Shown in pieces: positions 19,601 through 28,394 of a stretch of 64,000 bases of DNA; within the stretch, counting starts at the first letter, position 1, and the number at the start of each line of letters is the position of its first letter. A program made the translations under genes and the position numbers. The DNA comes from PVC group bacterium (lineage in GTDB: Bacteria; Verrucomicrobiota; Kiritimatiellia; UBA8416). The notes below the pieces were generated by a model. That model was not told the origin of the DNA and searched no databases. It saw nothing but the letters and a program-made list of their open reading frames with translations. Where the stretch lies: positions 44,193-108,192 of the forward strand of contig PXBF01000111.1 in assembly GCA_003567005.1 (NCBI GenBank), given 5' to 3'.

Positions 19601-22600
19601 TTTTTCCGGGCAACATGTTGACGCGTCCCAGCCTGATTCTGAATCCGTGGCGGTTGCGCGATACGACGACTGATGATGAGCGGGTTGCGGCAGGCGAAAC
19701 ATGGGAGCAGATGCGCAGGCAGCATGCTGGGAGAGCGGAGCGCGAGCGTGCCTTGCGTGTAGCAGAAAGCCGTGCCGAGCCCGGGGTAGCTTTCCCCACA
19801 TTGGACTTCCTGGCATCGACATCTGTTTTGGTAGATCATCTCGAACCGGATGCAAATGGTGTTGTAACGGTGCAACGGGAGGCGCTTGGTGCGGGACAGC
19901 AATTATATCTATATGCCGTGAACGGGCATAGCGGGGTATTCCGCACATTTGCTTTGGAGGAGCAGTTGGAAGAACCCCGTGAACGACGGTTAATGCGTTA
20001 CCTGCGCCCAGCGCTGCACTACACGGAGCGGCAGGAAATTTCCTTGTTGCGTGCAGGGGATACCCTCCAGGTTGATGACATCCTGAGTGCCGAGCTAGAG
20101 GTATATGATTCGCTGGATCGAGTTTACTCGCTATTTGCCGCTCTGAATGGTTTGCCGCTGCTGGGTGAGTTTTCTTTTCTTTTGCGATGGCCGGAGTTGG
20201 AGGAAGCCGAAAAGCGGGAACGTTATTCGCGCTACGCATCGCATGAGTTGAACGTGTTTCTGTATTTCAAGGACCGTCCATTCTTTGATGCGGTGATCCT
20301 ACCGTATCTTGTCAACAAGAAGGATCGCACATTTGTGGACAACTGGCTACTAGATGAGGCAGGGGAGGATTATGCCGATTTGTGGTCGCATGCGCGATTG
20401 AATATGGCAGAGCGCGTGTTGCTCGGCAAAGCCTTGCCGGAGCGTCGTGCTGCCACGGCGCAGCATGTAAAGGATCGCTTTGACTTGCTACCGCCGGATA
20501 TTGAAGGCTTCAATGCCCGTTTTCGTACAGCCTTGCGCAGTCGCGGATTGGATGATCAGGAAGCGATTGCCGGATTGGGGCAAGCACGCGAGGCGGTCAC
20601 CGCCCGAGAGCGGCAACGGGTTGCTCGGGAGATACCGATGCCTGAGGCAGCAGAGATCGCATTTGATGCGGTTGCTCCCGCCAAGTCACCTGTGGTGATG
20701 GACGGTATGCTCGGGGCGCGCGGAGCGGCACAACAGCCCGAGGCGCCGCCTGCACCCTCGGGGGACTTCCTGGCTTTAGAGGGGGGTGCATTGCTCGATT
20801 CTGATGAAGATATGGATACGGAAGTGCTCAGCCGAACACTAGGCGTGGATGCCCGACGCCGGACGGAGATTCGGCAATTGTATCGTCAGCTTGGGCGCAC
20901 GGGGGAGTGGGTCGAGAATCATTACTATCATCTGCCGATTGAACAGCAGTTGGCCAGCTTGATCGAGGTGAATGCATTCTGGGTTGATCTCGCTGCGCAC
21001 GCAGAAGAGGAAGGATTCTTAAGTCGTCATGTGGCGTCCGCCTCGCGCAATTTTGCGGAGATGATGCTGGCGTTGGCGGTACTGGATATTCCGTTCCAAG
21101 CTGCAGAGCATGATACCGTGTTCGAGGGTGGCGGCATGACACTTACGGCAGGAAGCGACATGATCGTGTTCCACAAGCAAGTGCGCCCAGCGGAGCGCGT
21201 GGCGGAGCAACCCACGCTTTTGGTAGCGCAGAATTTCTTTGCGCGCAATGATCGTTACCGGTATGAAAACAATGAGCGCTTTGATAAGTTCGTGACGGAG
21301 GCCTTCGAGGCTGGACGGGTATATGGTTGCCAGATTGTGCTGACGAATCCGACGTCAACCCGCCGCAAGATTGATTTGCTCACGCAAATTCCGGCAGGTT
21401 CGATCCCTGTCCTTGGCGGCATACAAACGCGTACACGGCATCTGGAATTGGCGCCATTTTCGACACAAACGCAAGAGTATTACTTTTACTTCCCGTTGCC
21501 CGGTACCTATGCACATTACCCTGTACATGCCGCTGAAGAAGGAAAAGTGATCGGGTACAGTGCCCCGTTTGTTTTTGAGGTTGTCGCGGAGGTTACGGAT
21601 ATCGACGAGACGAGCTGGGAGCATATCTCGCAGTTTGCGACCGATGAGCAGGTACTGGACTATCTTACCCGTCATAATGTTGATCGACTCAATCTGGCGC
21701 TGATTGCCTTCCGCATGCGTGATAAGGAATTTTTCCGTGCTGCGACGGATCTTTTGCGGGAGCGGTTTGTATATGATCATACCTTATGGGCATACTCCTT
21801 GCATCACAACGATACAACCACGCTGCGGGAATACTTGCCGCATACGCCGGTGGCAACGCAGTCCGGTCGTGTGATTGACAGTCCCGTTCTGACACTGGAT
21901 CCGGTGGAGCGGCATCTCTATCAGCATAAAGAGTATTGGCCGCTGGTGAATCCACGGGTATTCCGGCTCGGACGTGAACGCCAGATTCTCAATCGCGAGT
22001 TTCATGGACAGTATATGTCATTTCTCGAGAATCTGCGGTACCGATCGGCTTTGACACCGGATGATCGGATGACGTTGGTCACGTATTTGCTGTTACAGGA
22101 TCGGGTGGAAGAGGCTCTCGGGTTTTTTGCGCAGATTGATCGGGCACAAATAGACGGGAAGTTGCAATATGACTATATGGCTGCTTATCTGGCGTTCTCG
22201 CGAGGCGTACCGGAAGAGGCACGCGCGATTGCTGAAGCGTATCGGGACCATCCCGTAAAGCGCTGGCGCGATTTGTTTGGCGATGTGTTGGCGCAGGCGG
22301 ATGAAATTGCGGGTACAGGTGGTATTGTTGTTCTTGATCGCGAGAGCCATACGCAGACACAGACGCAATTAGCGGACACCGAACCTTGGCTGTCGACGGA
22401 AATCGAAGGACGTCAGTTACGGCTGGAATATCGCAATCTGGATCGCGTAACGGTCAACATATACCCAATGGATCTCGAATTGCTGTTTTCACGACAACCT
22501 TTTGTGCAGGATGTCGGGGAACAGTTCGCGATGATTCGTCCAAATGCCACCTATGTGCATGCGTTGGATGCTGACGAGGAAACCGTGTTGCTGGATATAC

Positions 22601-22956
22601 CTGCCGCATTTCGAGATCGGAATGTGATGATCGAGGTAGTCGCTGCGGGTATACGAAGCCGAACGACCTACTATCCGAATAGCCTGCGTGTTGATCTGAT
22701 TGAGAACTACGGTCAGCTCCGGGTGCGTGCCCGTGATGACAGACGTGCTTTGCCCAAGGTTTACGTGAAGGTATATGCGCGGATGGCTGATGGAAGCATA
22801 CAGTTCTTCAAGGACGGCTACACGGATTTGCGTGGGCGTTTTGATTATGCTTCGCTCAATACGGACACCATGGGACAGGTGGATCGGTTCGCGATTCTGG
22901 TACTAAGTGAGAATCATGGGGCCGTTGTGCGTGAGGTTGGACCACCTCCTATGTAG
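16636..22956 (+). CDS. Giant (2106 aa) secreted alpha-2-macroglobulin/MG-domain-like protein
   Basis: Signal peptide MKTCWVAVWGCTVLLLSALRLEA; bait/MG-like regions (LDVALKNVESLLIKVFEIH, ELKEPGVYVVELIGNG); no CxEQ thioester motif found by eye. Confidence 0.55.
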   Translation: MKTCWVAVWGCTVLLLSALRLEANVIGFDERFALAEDRADVLEALIPGTEDFFYYHALHYQQQGDFASAQAMIDAGVRANLRTARIQELEHRQVLLTYHDNPDRTITHLIRHLRPNLSHQRRQLTREVHLPVVLDPSRIDSERLMRTELERESRNVGGFTSASYDWLVEQSLTPAQRRDLLRRLDRPDYAGIVQLIAQDLQHERSGGFGSHAVHGLLLIDQLEELLEIMPALIRETPFIHAYLAKLRPAEGSNWEQDDAATLAYLERLAAFTDRLPPSQNSLKANVLYHRLVFERKQGRYDRDLFLAYIRLPRPVSYVSPHYRQQDAFRLHPVNLAADFQTVTLLPPIGSDESLVRAHLLHFLQSEDRDAFADYIESEYLKRIFAETRMINGIGDQESLFALLRPEEVQRLRDRIDIELLPTNPTVIAPDASVSLDVALKNVESLLIKVFEIHAAAYYRQHLSDLSADIDLDGLVPNYQRTVTYDLPPMRRHIARFDFPELKEPGVYVVELIGNGVSSRALIEKGSLRYSERVSAAGHVFRVYDHAGNWLQDATLWTVGREYTADEDGEIVVPFASQARKQKMILQHGNLATLAQWTQQAEAYQLDATIHVEREMLIAGEMCRILVRPRLTVSGATADIGLLEDVKLTIRSTDLDGSSAEREVTDFVLHNDRESIHAFRVPHRLRELTVTLSGTVENLQSGTRDSYARAVTIPVNGIDATEHIENLFLRRTSEGYFVEVRGRNGEVLDDRPLRLTIDNRYMTRDINLSLKTDAYGRAALGALQDVVSVEVRATEDAGTATWKMEDHHVLLQDRYDLAVGETLSLPWTRGELPVQQAVSLLEMRGRMPARNMIDHVTIADGYLTIQGLDAGDYLLTDRESGAGITLRVGLPAGAAGDMPPRRMNRPSLQIGAFAADEDAVSFQVLGATSDTRVHAIATRYVHPASIDLLQPFLLSHPSIWRAGMPESIYLSGRSLGDEFRYVMERKSGRIFPGNMLTRPSLILNPWRLRDTTTDDERVAAGETWEQMRRQHAGRAERERALRVAESRAEPGVAFPTLDFLASTSVLVDHLEPDANGVVTVQREALGAGQQLYLYAVNGHSGVFRTFALEEQLEEPRERRLMRYLRPALHYTERQEISLLRAGDTLQVDDILSAELEVYDSLDRVYSLFAALNGLPLLGEFSFLLRWPELEEAEKRERYSRYASHELNVFLYFKDRPFFDAVILPYLVNKKDRTFVDNWLLDEAGEDYADLWSHARLNMAERVLLGKALPERRAATAQHVKDRFDLLPPDIEGFNARFRTALRSRGLDDQEAIAGLGQAREAVTARERQRVAREIPMPEAAEIAFDAVAPAKSPVVMDGMLGARGAAQQPEAPPAPSGDFLALEGGALLDSDEDMDTEVLSRTLGVDARRRTEIRQLYRQLGRTGEWVENHYYHLPIEQQLASLIEVNAFWVDLAAHAEEEGFLSRHVASASRNFAEMMLALAVLDIPFQAAEHDTVFEGGGMTLTAGSDMIVFHKQVRPAERVAEQPTLLVAQNFFARNDRYRYENNERFDKFVTEAFEAGRVYGCQIVLTNPTSTRRKIDLLTQIPAGSIPVLGGIQTRTRHLELAPFSTQTQEYYFYFPLPGTYAHYPVHAAEEGKVIGYSAPFVFEVVAEVTDIDETSWEHISQFATDEQVLDYLTRHNVDRLNLALIAFRMRDKEFFRAATDLLRERFVYDHTLWAYSLHHNDTTTLREYLPHTPVATQSGRVIDSPVLTLDPVERHLYQHKEYWPLVNPRVFRLGRERQILNREFHGQYMSFLENLRYRSALTPDDRMTLVTYLLLQDRVEEALGFFAQIDRAQIDGKLQYDYMAAYLAFSRGVPEEARAIAEAYRDHPVKRWRDLFGDVLAQADEIAGTGGIVVLDRESHTQTQTQLADTEPWLSTEIEGRQLRLEYRNLDRVTVNIYPMDLELLFSRQPFVQDVGEQFAMIRPNATYVHALDADEETVLLDIPAAFRDRNVMIEVVAAGIRSRTTYYPNSLRVDLIENYGQLRVRARDDRRALPKVYVKVYARMADGSIQFFKDGYTDLRGRFDYASLNTDTMGQVDRFAILVLSENHGAVVREVGPPPM

Positions 22957-22984
22957 GCATCAGGGTCAACGCAAGGGATCGCAC

Positions 22985-25498
22985 ATGCAAATGTATAGCC
23001 TGAATGGAAGATGGGAAGTGTCGAACGCTTTCCATACGATCCGGATTCCAGCGTTGGTGCCGGGGGATCTTTACAGCGATCTTTTGCGTGCCGGGGAAAT
23101 TCCGGATCCGTTCTGGCGGGATAACGAGGCCCAGTGCCAGTGGGTTGGGGAGAGCGATTGGAGCTACACGCGCGATTTTACCGTATCTGCGTCCATGTTG
23201 CGTATGCAAAAGATATTGCTTCGCTGCGAGGGGCTCGACACGCTGGCACGGGTATTTATCAATGGTCGGCTTCTGGCTCGAACCGACAATATGTTCCGTA
23301 CCTATGAGTGGGATGTATCGGGGTTTCTCAAGAAAGGCAAGAATCAGATTCGTGTCGATTTTAAAAGTGTGCTGCCATACATCCGAAAGCAGCAGGCTGC
23401 CTTTCCCGGCTGGCAGCATGATGCTTACAAGGTGGCGCATCCGGGATGGGTACGTAAGGAACAATGCAATTTCGGCTGGGACTGGGGTCCGAAGACGCTG
23501 ACCTGCGGCATCTGGCGCACTATTGCAATCGTTGCGTTCGATACGGCGCGTTTACATGACGTACGGATTACGCAGGATCATGGGCGGGCAGGACGCGGCG
23601 TACGGGATACGGGGGATGTTGGTTTATGCGTTAAAGTAGGCGTTGAGCAGGCGAAGGTTTCCAAGGGTAGGACGGCTCGAGGTTTGCGTGCGCGAGTGAT
23701 TGTCCGGTTTGAGGGAGACGTGGTTGCCGGCAACGTGCAGGAACTAAAGAGTAACAAGGGGACGTTTCAAATCGATTTAGGCAATGCCCGGCTGTGGTGG
23801 CCGCATAACATGGGCAGTCAGCCACTGTATGATGTACGGGTCGAGCTGCAAGATGAAGCAGGTAAGCTGCTGGACACAATGGTGAAGCGCATCGGGCTGC
23901 GGACGCTTACGCTGGATCGTCATGCAGACGAATGGGGTGAATCTTTCCAGTTCGTAGTTAACGGGGTGCCTTTCTTTGCCAAGGGGACCAACTGGATTCC
24001 GATGGATGCTGTGTTGGGGCGTATGCGTCCGGAACACTATCGCCAATACATTGAGGATGTCGCTGCTGCCAATATGAATATGATCCGAGTCTGGGGTGGG
24101 GGACTCTACGAGGACGACAGCTTTTATGATCGCTGTGACGAGCTGGGTATTTGCGTGTGGCAGGATTTTATGTTTGCCTGTGCGGCTTATCCGACGTTTT
24201 TGCGTGGGTTCACGAGCAATGTCAAGGCCGAGGCGCGGGATGCCATACAGCGCCTGCGGCATCATGCCTGCATGGCCTTGTGGTGCGGCAACAATGAGCT
24301 CGAGATGATGAATGTGGGCGGGGAAGATTGGCAGAGCGGCATAATGCCCTGGCAGGATTACGAGATGTTGTTTGATCAGGTCCTGCCCGCGCTCGTGCAA
24401 TCGCTCTCTCCGGACATCAGCTACTGGCCCAGCAGTCCGCATTCTCCACAAGGAGACAGACGTAAGCATCGTAACGCGGATTGCGGGGATGCGCATCTGT
24501 GGATTATGGGAAGTGGAGAACCGCTTTCTTGCGCGCGTGGTTTTTATCAGCGTTTTGCCAGTGAATTCGGGTTTCAGTCTTTTGCCGCACTTACAACGAT
24601 GCACGAATGTACGGTAGCGGAGGATCGCAGTATCGCGTCGCCGGTGATCGAGCTGCGTCAGCGTGCACCCAATGGCAATGCAGCGCTTTTTGCGCAAATG
24701 GGAAAATGCTTCCAAGTGCCTGATGGCTTTGATCAGGTCGTATGGTTGAGCCAGATCTTTCAGGGCGCTGCGGTCAAGGGCGTGTGCGAGCATTTCCGGC
24801 GCAACATGCCGCGCACGATGGGATGTCTCTACTGGCAGCTTAATGATTGCTGGCCCGCAATCAGTTGGTCATCGATTGATTACCGAGGGCGCTGGAAGGC
24901 CCTGCATTACATGGCGCAGCATTTCTTTGACCCGGTTCTGGTCAGTGGGGTGGAGGATGTGGAAAGGGGAAGCGTCGATATCCATGTTACGAGTGACCGC
25001 AGGCAGGAGCAGATGGCGGAACTGGTCTGGGACGTGACGAATCTTGCTGGCACCTGCCTGAAAGAGGGTAGCGAACCGATCCGTACGCCCGTGAATGGCA
25101 ATTGCAAGATGAAGACGTTGCGTCTGAAGTCCCTGATCCGTGAGCATAGCGCAACAAATCTGATTGTTTGGCTGACGCTTGTTGTCGAGGGAGAGTCACT
25201 GCGGCGCAACATGGTGTTATTGGCGCCTCCCAAAGATCTGGAGCTGGAGCGTAAGCCTGGAATCCGCAAGTTGATTAAACCAAATGAGGACGGTACGTTC
25301 GCTGTCACGTTGCAAGCCAAACATCCAGCATTATGGGTTTGGGTGGAAGTAGAGGGGGCAGATGCACGTTGTTCGCACAACTATTTTCATCTGCGTCCCA
25401 GCATGCGTGAGACCGTGCTGATACATCCTTGGGAGCCAATCAAGCTTGATGAACTAAAAGCCAGATTACGTGTCAGAAGCCTTGTGGATACGTATTAG
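22985..25498 (+). CDS. GH2 beta-mannosidase
   Basis: LNGRWEV start, GWDWGPKTLTCGIWR, FAKGTNWIPMDAVLGR, MIRVWGGGLYEDDSFYDRCDELGICVWQDFMFACAAYP, WCGNNELEMM, GCLYWQLNDCWPAISWSSIDY. Confidence 0.95.
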   Translation: MQMYSLNGRWEVSNAFHTIRIPALVPGDLYSDLLRAGEIPDPFWRDNEAQCQWVGESDWSYTRDFTVSASMLRMQKILLRCEGLDTLARVFINGRLLARTDNMFRTYEWDVSGFLKKGKNQIRVDFKSVLPYIRKQQAAFPGWQHDAYKVAHPGWVRKEQCNFGWDWGPKTLTCGIWRTIAIVAFDTARLHDVRITQDHGRAGRGVRDTGDVGLCVKVGVEQAKVSKGRTARGLRARVIVRFEGDVVAGNVQELKSNKGTFQIDLGNARLWWPHNMGSQPLYDVRVELQDEAGKLLDTMVKRIGLRTLTLDRHADEWGESFQFVVNGVPFFAKGTNWIPMDAVLGRMRPEHYRQYIEDVAAANMNMIRVWGGGLYEDDSFYDRCDELGICVWQDFMFACAAYPTFLRGFTSNVKAEARDAIQRLRHHACMALWCGNNELEMMNVGGEDWQSGIMPWQDYEMLFDQVLPALVQSLSPDISYWPSSPHSPQGDRRKHRNADCGDAHLWIMGSGEPLSCARGFYQRFASEFGFQSFAALTTMHECTVAEDRSIASPVIELRQRAPNGNAALFAQMGKCFQVPDGFDQVVWLSQIFQGAAVKGVCEHFRRNMPRTMGCLYWQLNDCWPAISWSSIDYRGRWKALHYMAQHFFDPVLVSGVEDVERGSVDIHVTSDRRQEQMAELVWDVTNLAGTCLKEGSEPIRTPVNGNCKMKTLRLKSLIREHSATNLIVWLTLVVEGESLRRNMVLLAPPKDLELERKPGIRKLIKPNEDGTFAVTLQAKHPALWVWVEVEGADARCSHNYFHLRPSMRETVLIHPWEPIKLDELKARLRVRSLVDTY

Positions 25499-25716
25499 GT
25501 AAGGATATGTGGAAATCGAATCTAGCGCGATGCTTTTTCCCTGATATGTTTCAGCGTCGTGGGGTAAGCTCGATTCATGTCGATGGCCTAAAACTATAAG
25601 GAGGGTGGCCTAAAATTATCATCTCATTGTGCGGAACCGTAGTTATATTATCATCTTTGTATTTTTGGCTTCCCCCGTGAAGGGGGCGCGATTGAGCGAT
25701 ACGAGGAAGGATGCAT

Positions 25717-27954
25717 ATGAAAAGAGGGGGTCACTTGTCGAAAACCGGAACATCGCTGGTGTGTATGTTGGGGGCTATCGTTGTGCTCGGGGCTGTCATG
25801 CCATACGAAACGGCTGGCGCAAACGTTCGCGACTCGTTTAACGTGAATTTGTATGCTTTTGGAAGATTGCACGAGGGCGATAGGTGGACAGATGAAGCCT
25901 TGCAAGAGACCGTGCGGCTTCGCCCGGAGGATGTTGCAGGGGCCCGTGCATTTGAAACAGCCGGTTGGCAGAATCTTCACATTCGTCGTTCTGCGACTCA
26001 CACGATTACCTCGGAACAAGGCTCGCGTGCCCATGTCGAGATTATCAGCAACCGCGGTGGCGGTCCTTTTCATTGGGGGCGTGGTCGGAATCCCGATACG
26101 TTTGGTATCCCGAACGCGACCCTACTAGACAGCAGAATGAACGGAACGCACGATCCTGGTGATCGATCGTTACATGCCGTGTTGAAAATAACCGAAATAC
26201 CTTTTGCTGCTTACGATCTGGTTCTTTATTTGAGTGGGGGATCTGCTGTGCGCGGGGATGGTCGCGGGACGGTGCGCATCAATGGTGGGCACAAGCGTGC
26301 TTTTGTGGTGCTGGGAAAGGAGCCGGACGGAACGATGCAGGAGATTTCCGATAGCCGGGTACCAGGAAACTATATGGTCGTACGCGGTTTATCAGGATCC
26401 TCGCTGCATCTGGATATACGGGGTGACGGGTTTAATCACATCGGGCCGGCTGGCTTCCAGATCGTGGCTGCGGACCGGGCGCGGCCACCACTCGAGGTCA
26501 CGGATGTGCAGTACAATCCGTCCACACGGGAAGTCACCATGACATGGCGATCGTTTCCGGGGGATCGATATGGGGTCTACTGGATCGATGAAACCGAAGG
26601 GTTGCCCGTTTTTATCAACCCGATGGTGGAAGCGCACCCTGAGGCAGATCTCACCACGTACGGCCCGTTTGTCAGCCCCGTGGAAAATCCGAGGCGGGAT
26701 ACCTTTCGTGTTGGGTTACCGGACCCGTATCGCCCCGTTCTGGAAAGGGTTTGGGGCAACAACCACACCATTAGTCTTTCGTTTTCAAAGCCGATAGCAC
26801 GGCAGCTTGCGCTTGATCCATTAAATTATGTTGTGACACGGGAAGATGGGAGCAGGGTTGCGCTTGCGGCAGCACAATTTTATCCGGGACGCAACACGGT
26901 TCGCTTGCGGACGGCCGAGCCGCTGGGGTTGAGCGCATCGTACACCGTCGCGCTGCACAATTTGGTTGATCTATCTGGTTATGCGCTTGAGGGAGAAACC
27001 GTGCGGTCGTTTCGTACCTGGGATAACAATCCGGATGGCGTGCAGGTATTTATCCTCTCCGGGCAGTCGAATATGGTTGGTCGCGGGAGACGGGAAACCG
27101 GGCAGGATGATGTACAAGGTGGTATCGGCAGTCTGCGATATTTTGCGATTCGGCACCCTGACACATTTGGGCGCTTGCTGGTAGATCCGTCTGATCCCGA
27201 GAATAGTCCTTGGGTCGAGCGCACGGATGTCCGCATGTGGTGGAACCGTGCGGGTCTTGGTGCAAGCCCGAATATCCTCAAAGGACCGATAGGCCCGGTC
27301 ACAACACCTACGACATTCGGGCCCGAGTACGGCTTTGGCTGGGCCGTGGGGGATCATATCGAACAGCCGGTTCTGTTGGTCAAAAGTGCTTGGGGCGGCA
27401 TGAGCCTGTTCCGCGATTTTCGTCCACCGCGGGCTGCGGCGCTACGCGGTGGCAGGGTCGGTGCGCATTTTGACGAGCTTATTGCCCACGTGCGTCAGGC
27501 GCTGGACCATCTCGACACGGAGTTCCCCGACCTTGCGGGCATGGGATATCAGATCGCTGGCTTTGGTTGGCATCAGGGATGGAATGACAGCTTGGATGCG
27601 GGCGCGTCTGCTGAATACGAGGCGAACATGGCTGATTTTATCCGGGATATACGTGACGCGTTTGGGCAGCCGCATTTGCCCATCTCGATTGCTGCAACCG
27701 GCCACGGCGGTTTCGAACAACCTCCGCTACGGGCGGCCTTGGTCGAGGCGCAGCTTGCGGTAGGGGATCCGCAGCGACACCCGGAATTTGCGGGGACGGT
27801 GTATTCCGTCGACACACGCCCCTTCTGGCGTGATGTTTCGGTATCACCACGCGATGACAGTAGCCATTGGAATCAGAATGCCGAGTCATTTTTTCTGATT
27901 GGCTATTCGATGGGGCGGGGCATGGTACAGATGTTGGCCACGGAGCGAGAGTGA
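25717..27954 (+). CDS. Secreted protein with C-terminal SASA (sialate O-acetylesterase-like) domain
   Basis: Signal peptide; VFILSGQSNMVGRGRRE, LLVKSAWGGMSL, GFGWHQGWND. Confidence 0.85.
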   Translation: MKRGGHLSKTGTSLVCMLGAIVVLGAVMPYETAGANVRDSFNVNLYAFGRLHEGDRWTDEALQETVRLRPEDVAGARAFETAGWQNLHIRRSATHTITSEQGSRAHVEIISNRGGGPFHWGRGRNPDTFGIPNATLLDSRMNGTHDPGDRSLHAVLKITEIPFAAYDLVLYLSGGSAVRGDGRGTVRINGGHKRAFVVLGKEPDGTMQEISDSRVPGNYMVVRGLSGSSLHLDIRGDGFNHIGPAGFQIVAADRARPPLEVTDVQYNPSTREVTMTWRSFPGDRYGVYWIDETEGLPVFINPMVEAHPEADLTTYGPFVSPVENPRRDTFRVGLPDPYRPVLERVWGNNHTISLSFSKPIARQLALDPLNYVVTREDGSRVALAAAQFYPGRNTVRLRTAEPLGLSASYTVALHNLVDLSGYALEGETVRSFRTWDNNPDGVQVFILSGQSNMVGRGRRETGQDDVQGGIGSLRYFAIRHPDTFGRLLVDPSDPENSPWVERTDVRMWWNRAGLGASPNILKGPIGPVTTPTTFGPEYGFGWAVGDHIEQPVLLVKSAWGGMSLFRDFRPPRAAALRGGRVGAHFDELIAHVRQALDHLDTEFPDLAGMGYQIAGFGWHQGWNDSLDAGASAEYEANMADFIRDIRDAFGQPHLPISIAATGHGGFEQPPLRAALVEAQLAVGDPQRHPEFAGTVYSVDTRPFWRDVSVSPRDDSSHWNQNAESFFLIGYSMGRGMVQMLATERE

Positions 27955-28208
27955 AACGTTTTGTGGGTGATCCCGCCGACCTTGCCTCGGTGGCGAAAAA
28001 CGTTGAGAGATTGGGCGAAATCGTAACCGGCGTTAACGGCATGTCCCTTGAAGGAAACAATGCCTATATTATTCTCGGTCAATCCCTGACGGAAAGCCGA
28101 AACGGGCAATGGCAGGTAGGGATTCGATGTGCGTTCGAAGGATGCGGCATTGGCACCAGTGTCACGGTTTGGCGAAAGTTCGATGTGGTACGACGAAGTT
28201 TGGAGTGA
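27951..28208 (+). CDS. Small hypothetical protein (85 aa), translationally overlapping the upstream gene
   Basis: GTG start overlapping the upstream TGA (GTGA); VKRFVGDPADLASVAKNVERLGEIV... Confidence 0.4.
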   Translation: MKRFVGDPADLASVAKNVERLGEIVTGVNGMSLEGNNAYIILGQSLTESRNGQWQVGIRCAFEGCGIGTSVTVWRKFDVVRRSLE

Positions 28209-28394
28209 GCCGGATCTGGGGGGCTTCTGGCCTTGCCGACAGGCTGACTGGATGTTATTTTTATTATAATTTATAGACAGAGATTGGATGTCTTGTGTCG
28301 GTCGAACGGAAGGGGACATGTTTCGCGTTTGGGCTATGTCTTGCTCATGCGCAGAAGGGGGCATGTGAATCGTAGAGGAGGAAAAACAGTGAGA

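Noticed and set aside
19283-20239. 318-aa minus-strand ORF inside the giant MG-like gene
   Set aside because: Fully antisense to a well-supported CDS; His/Pro/Arg-rich shadow translation with no family features
23777-24793. 338-aa minus-strand ORF inside the beta-mannosidase gene
   Set aside because: Antisense shadow ORF; the plus strand has clear GH2 motifs throughout
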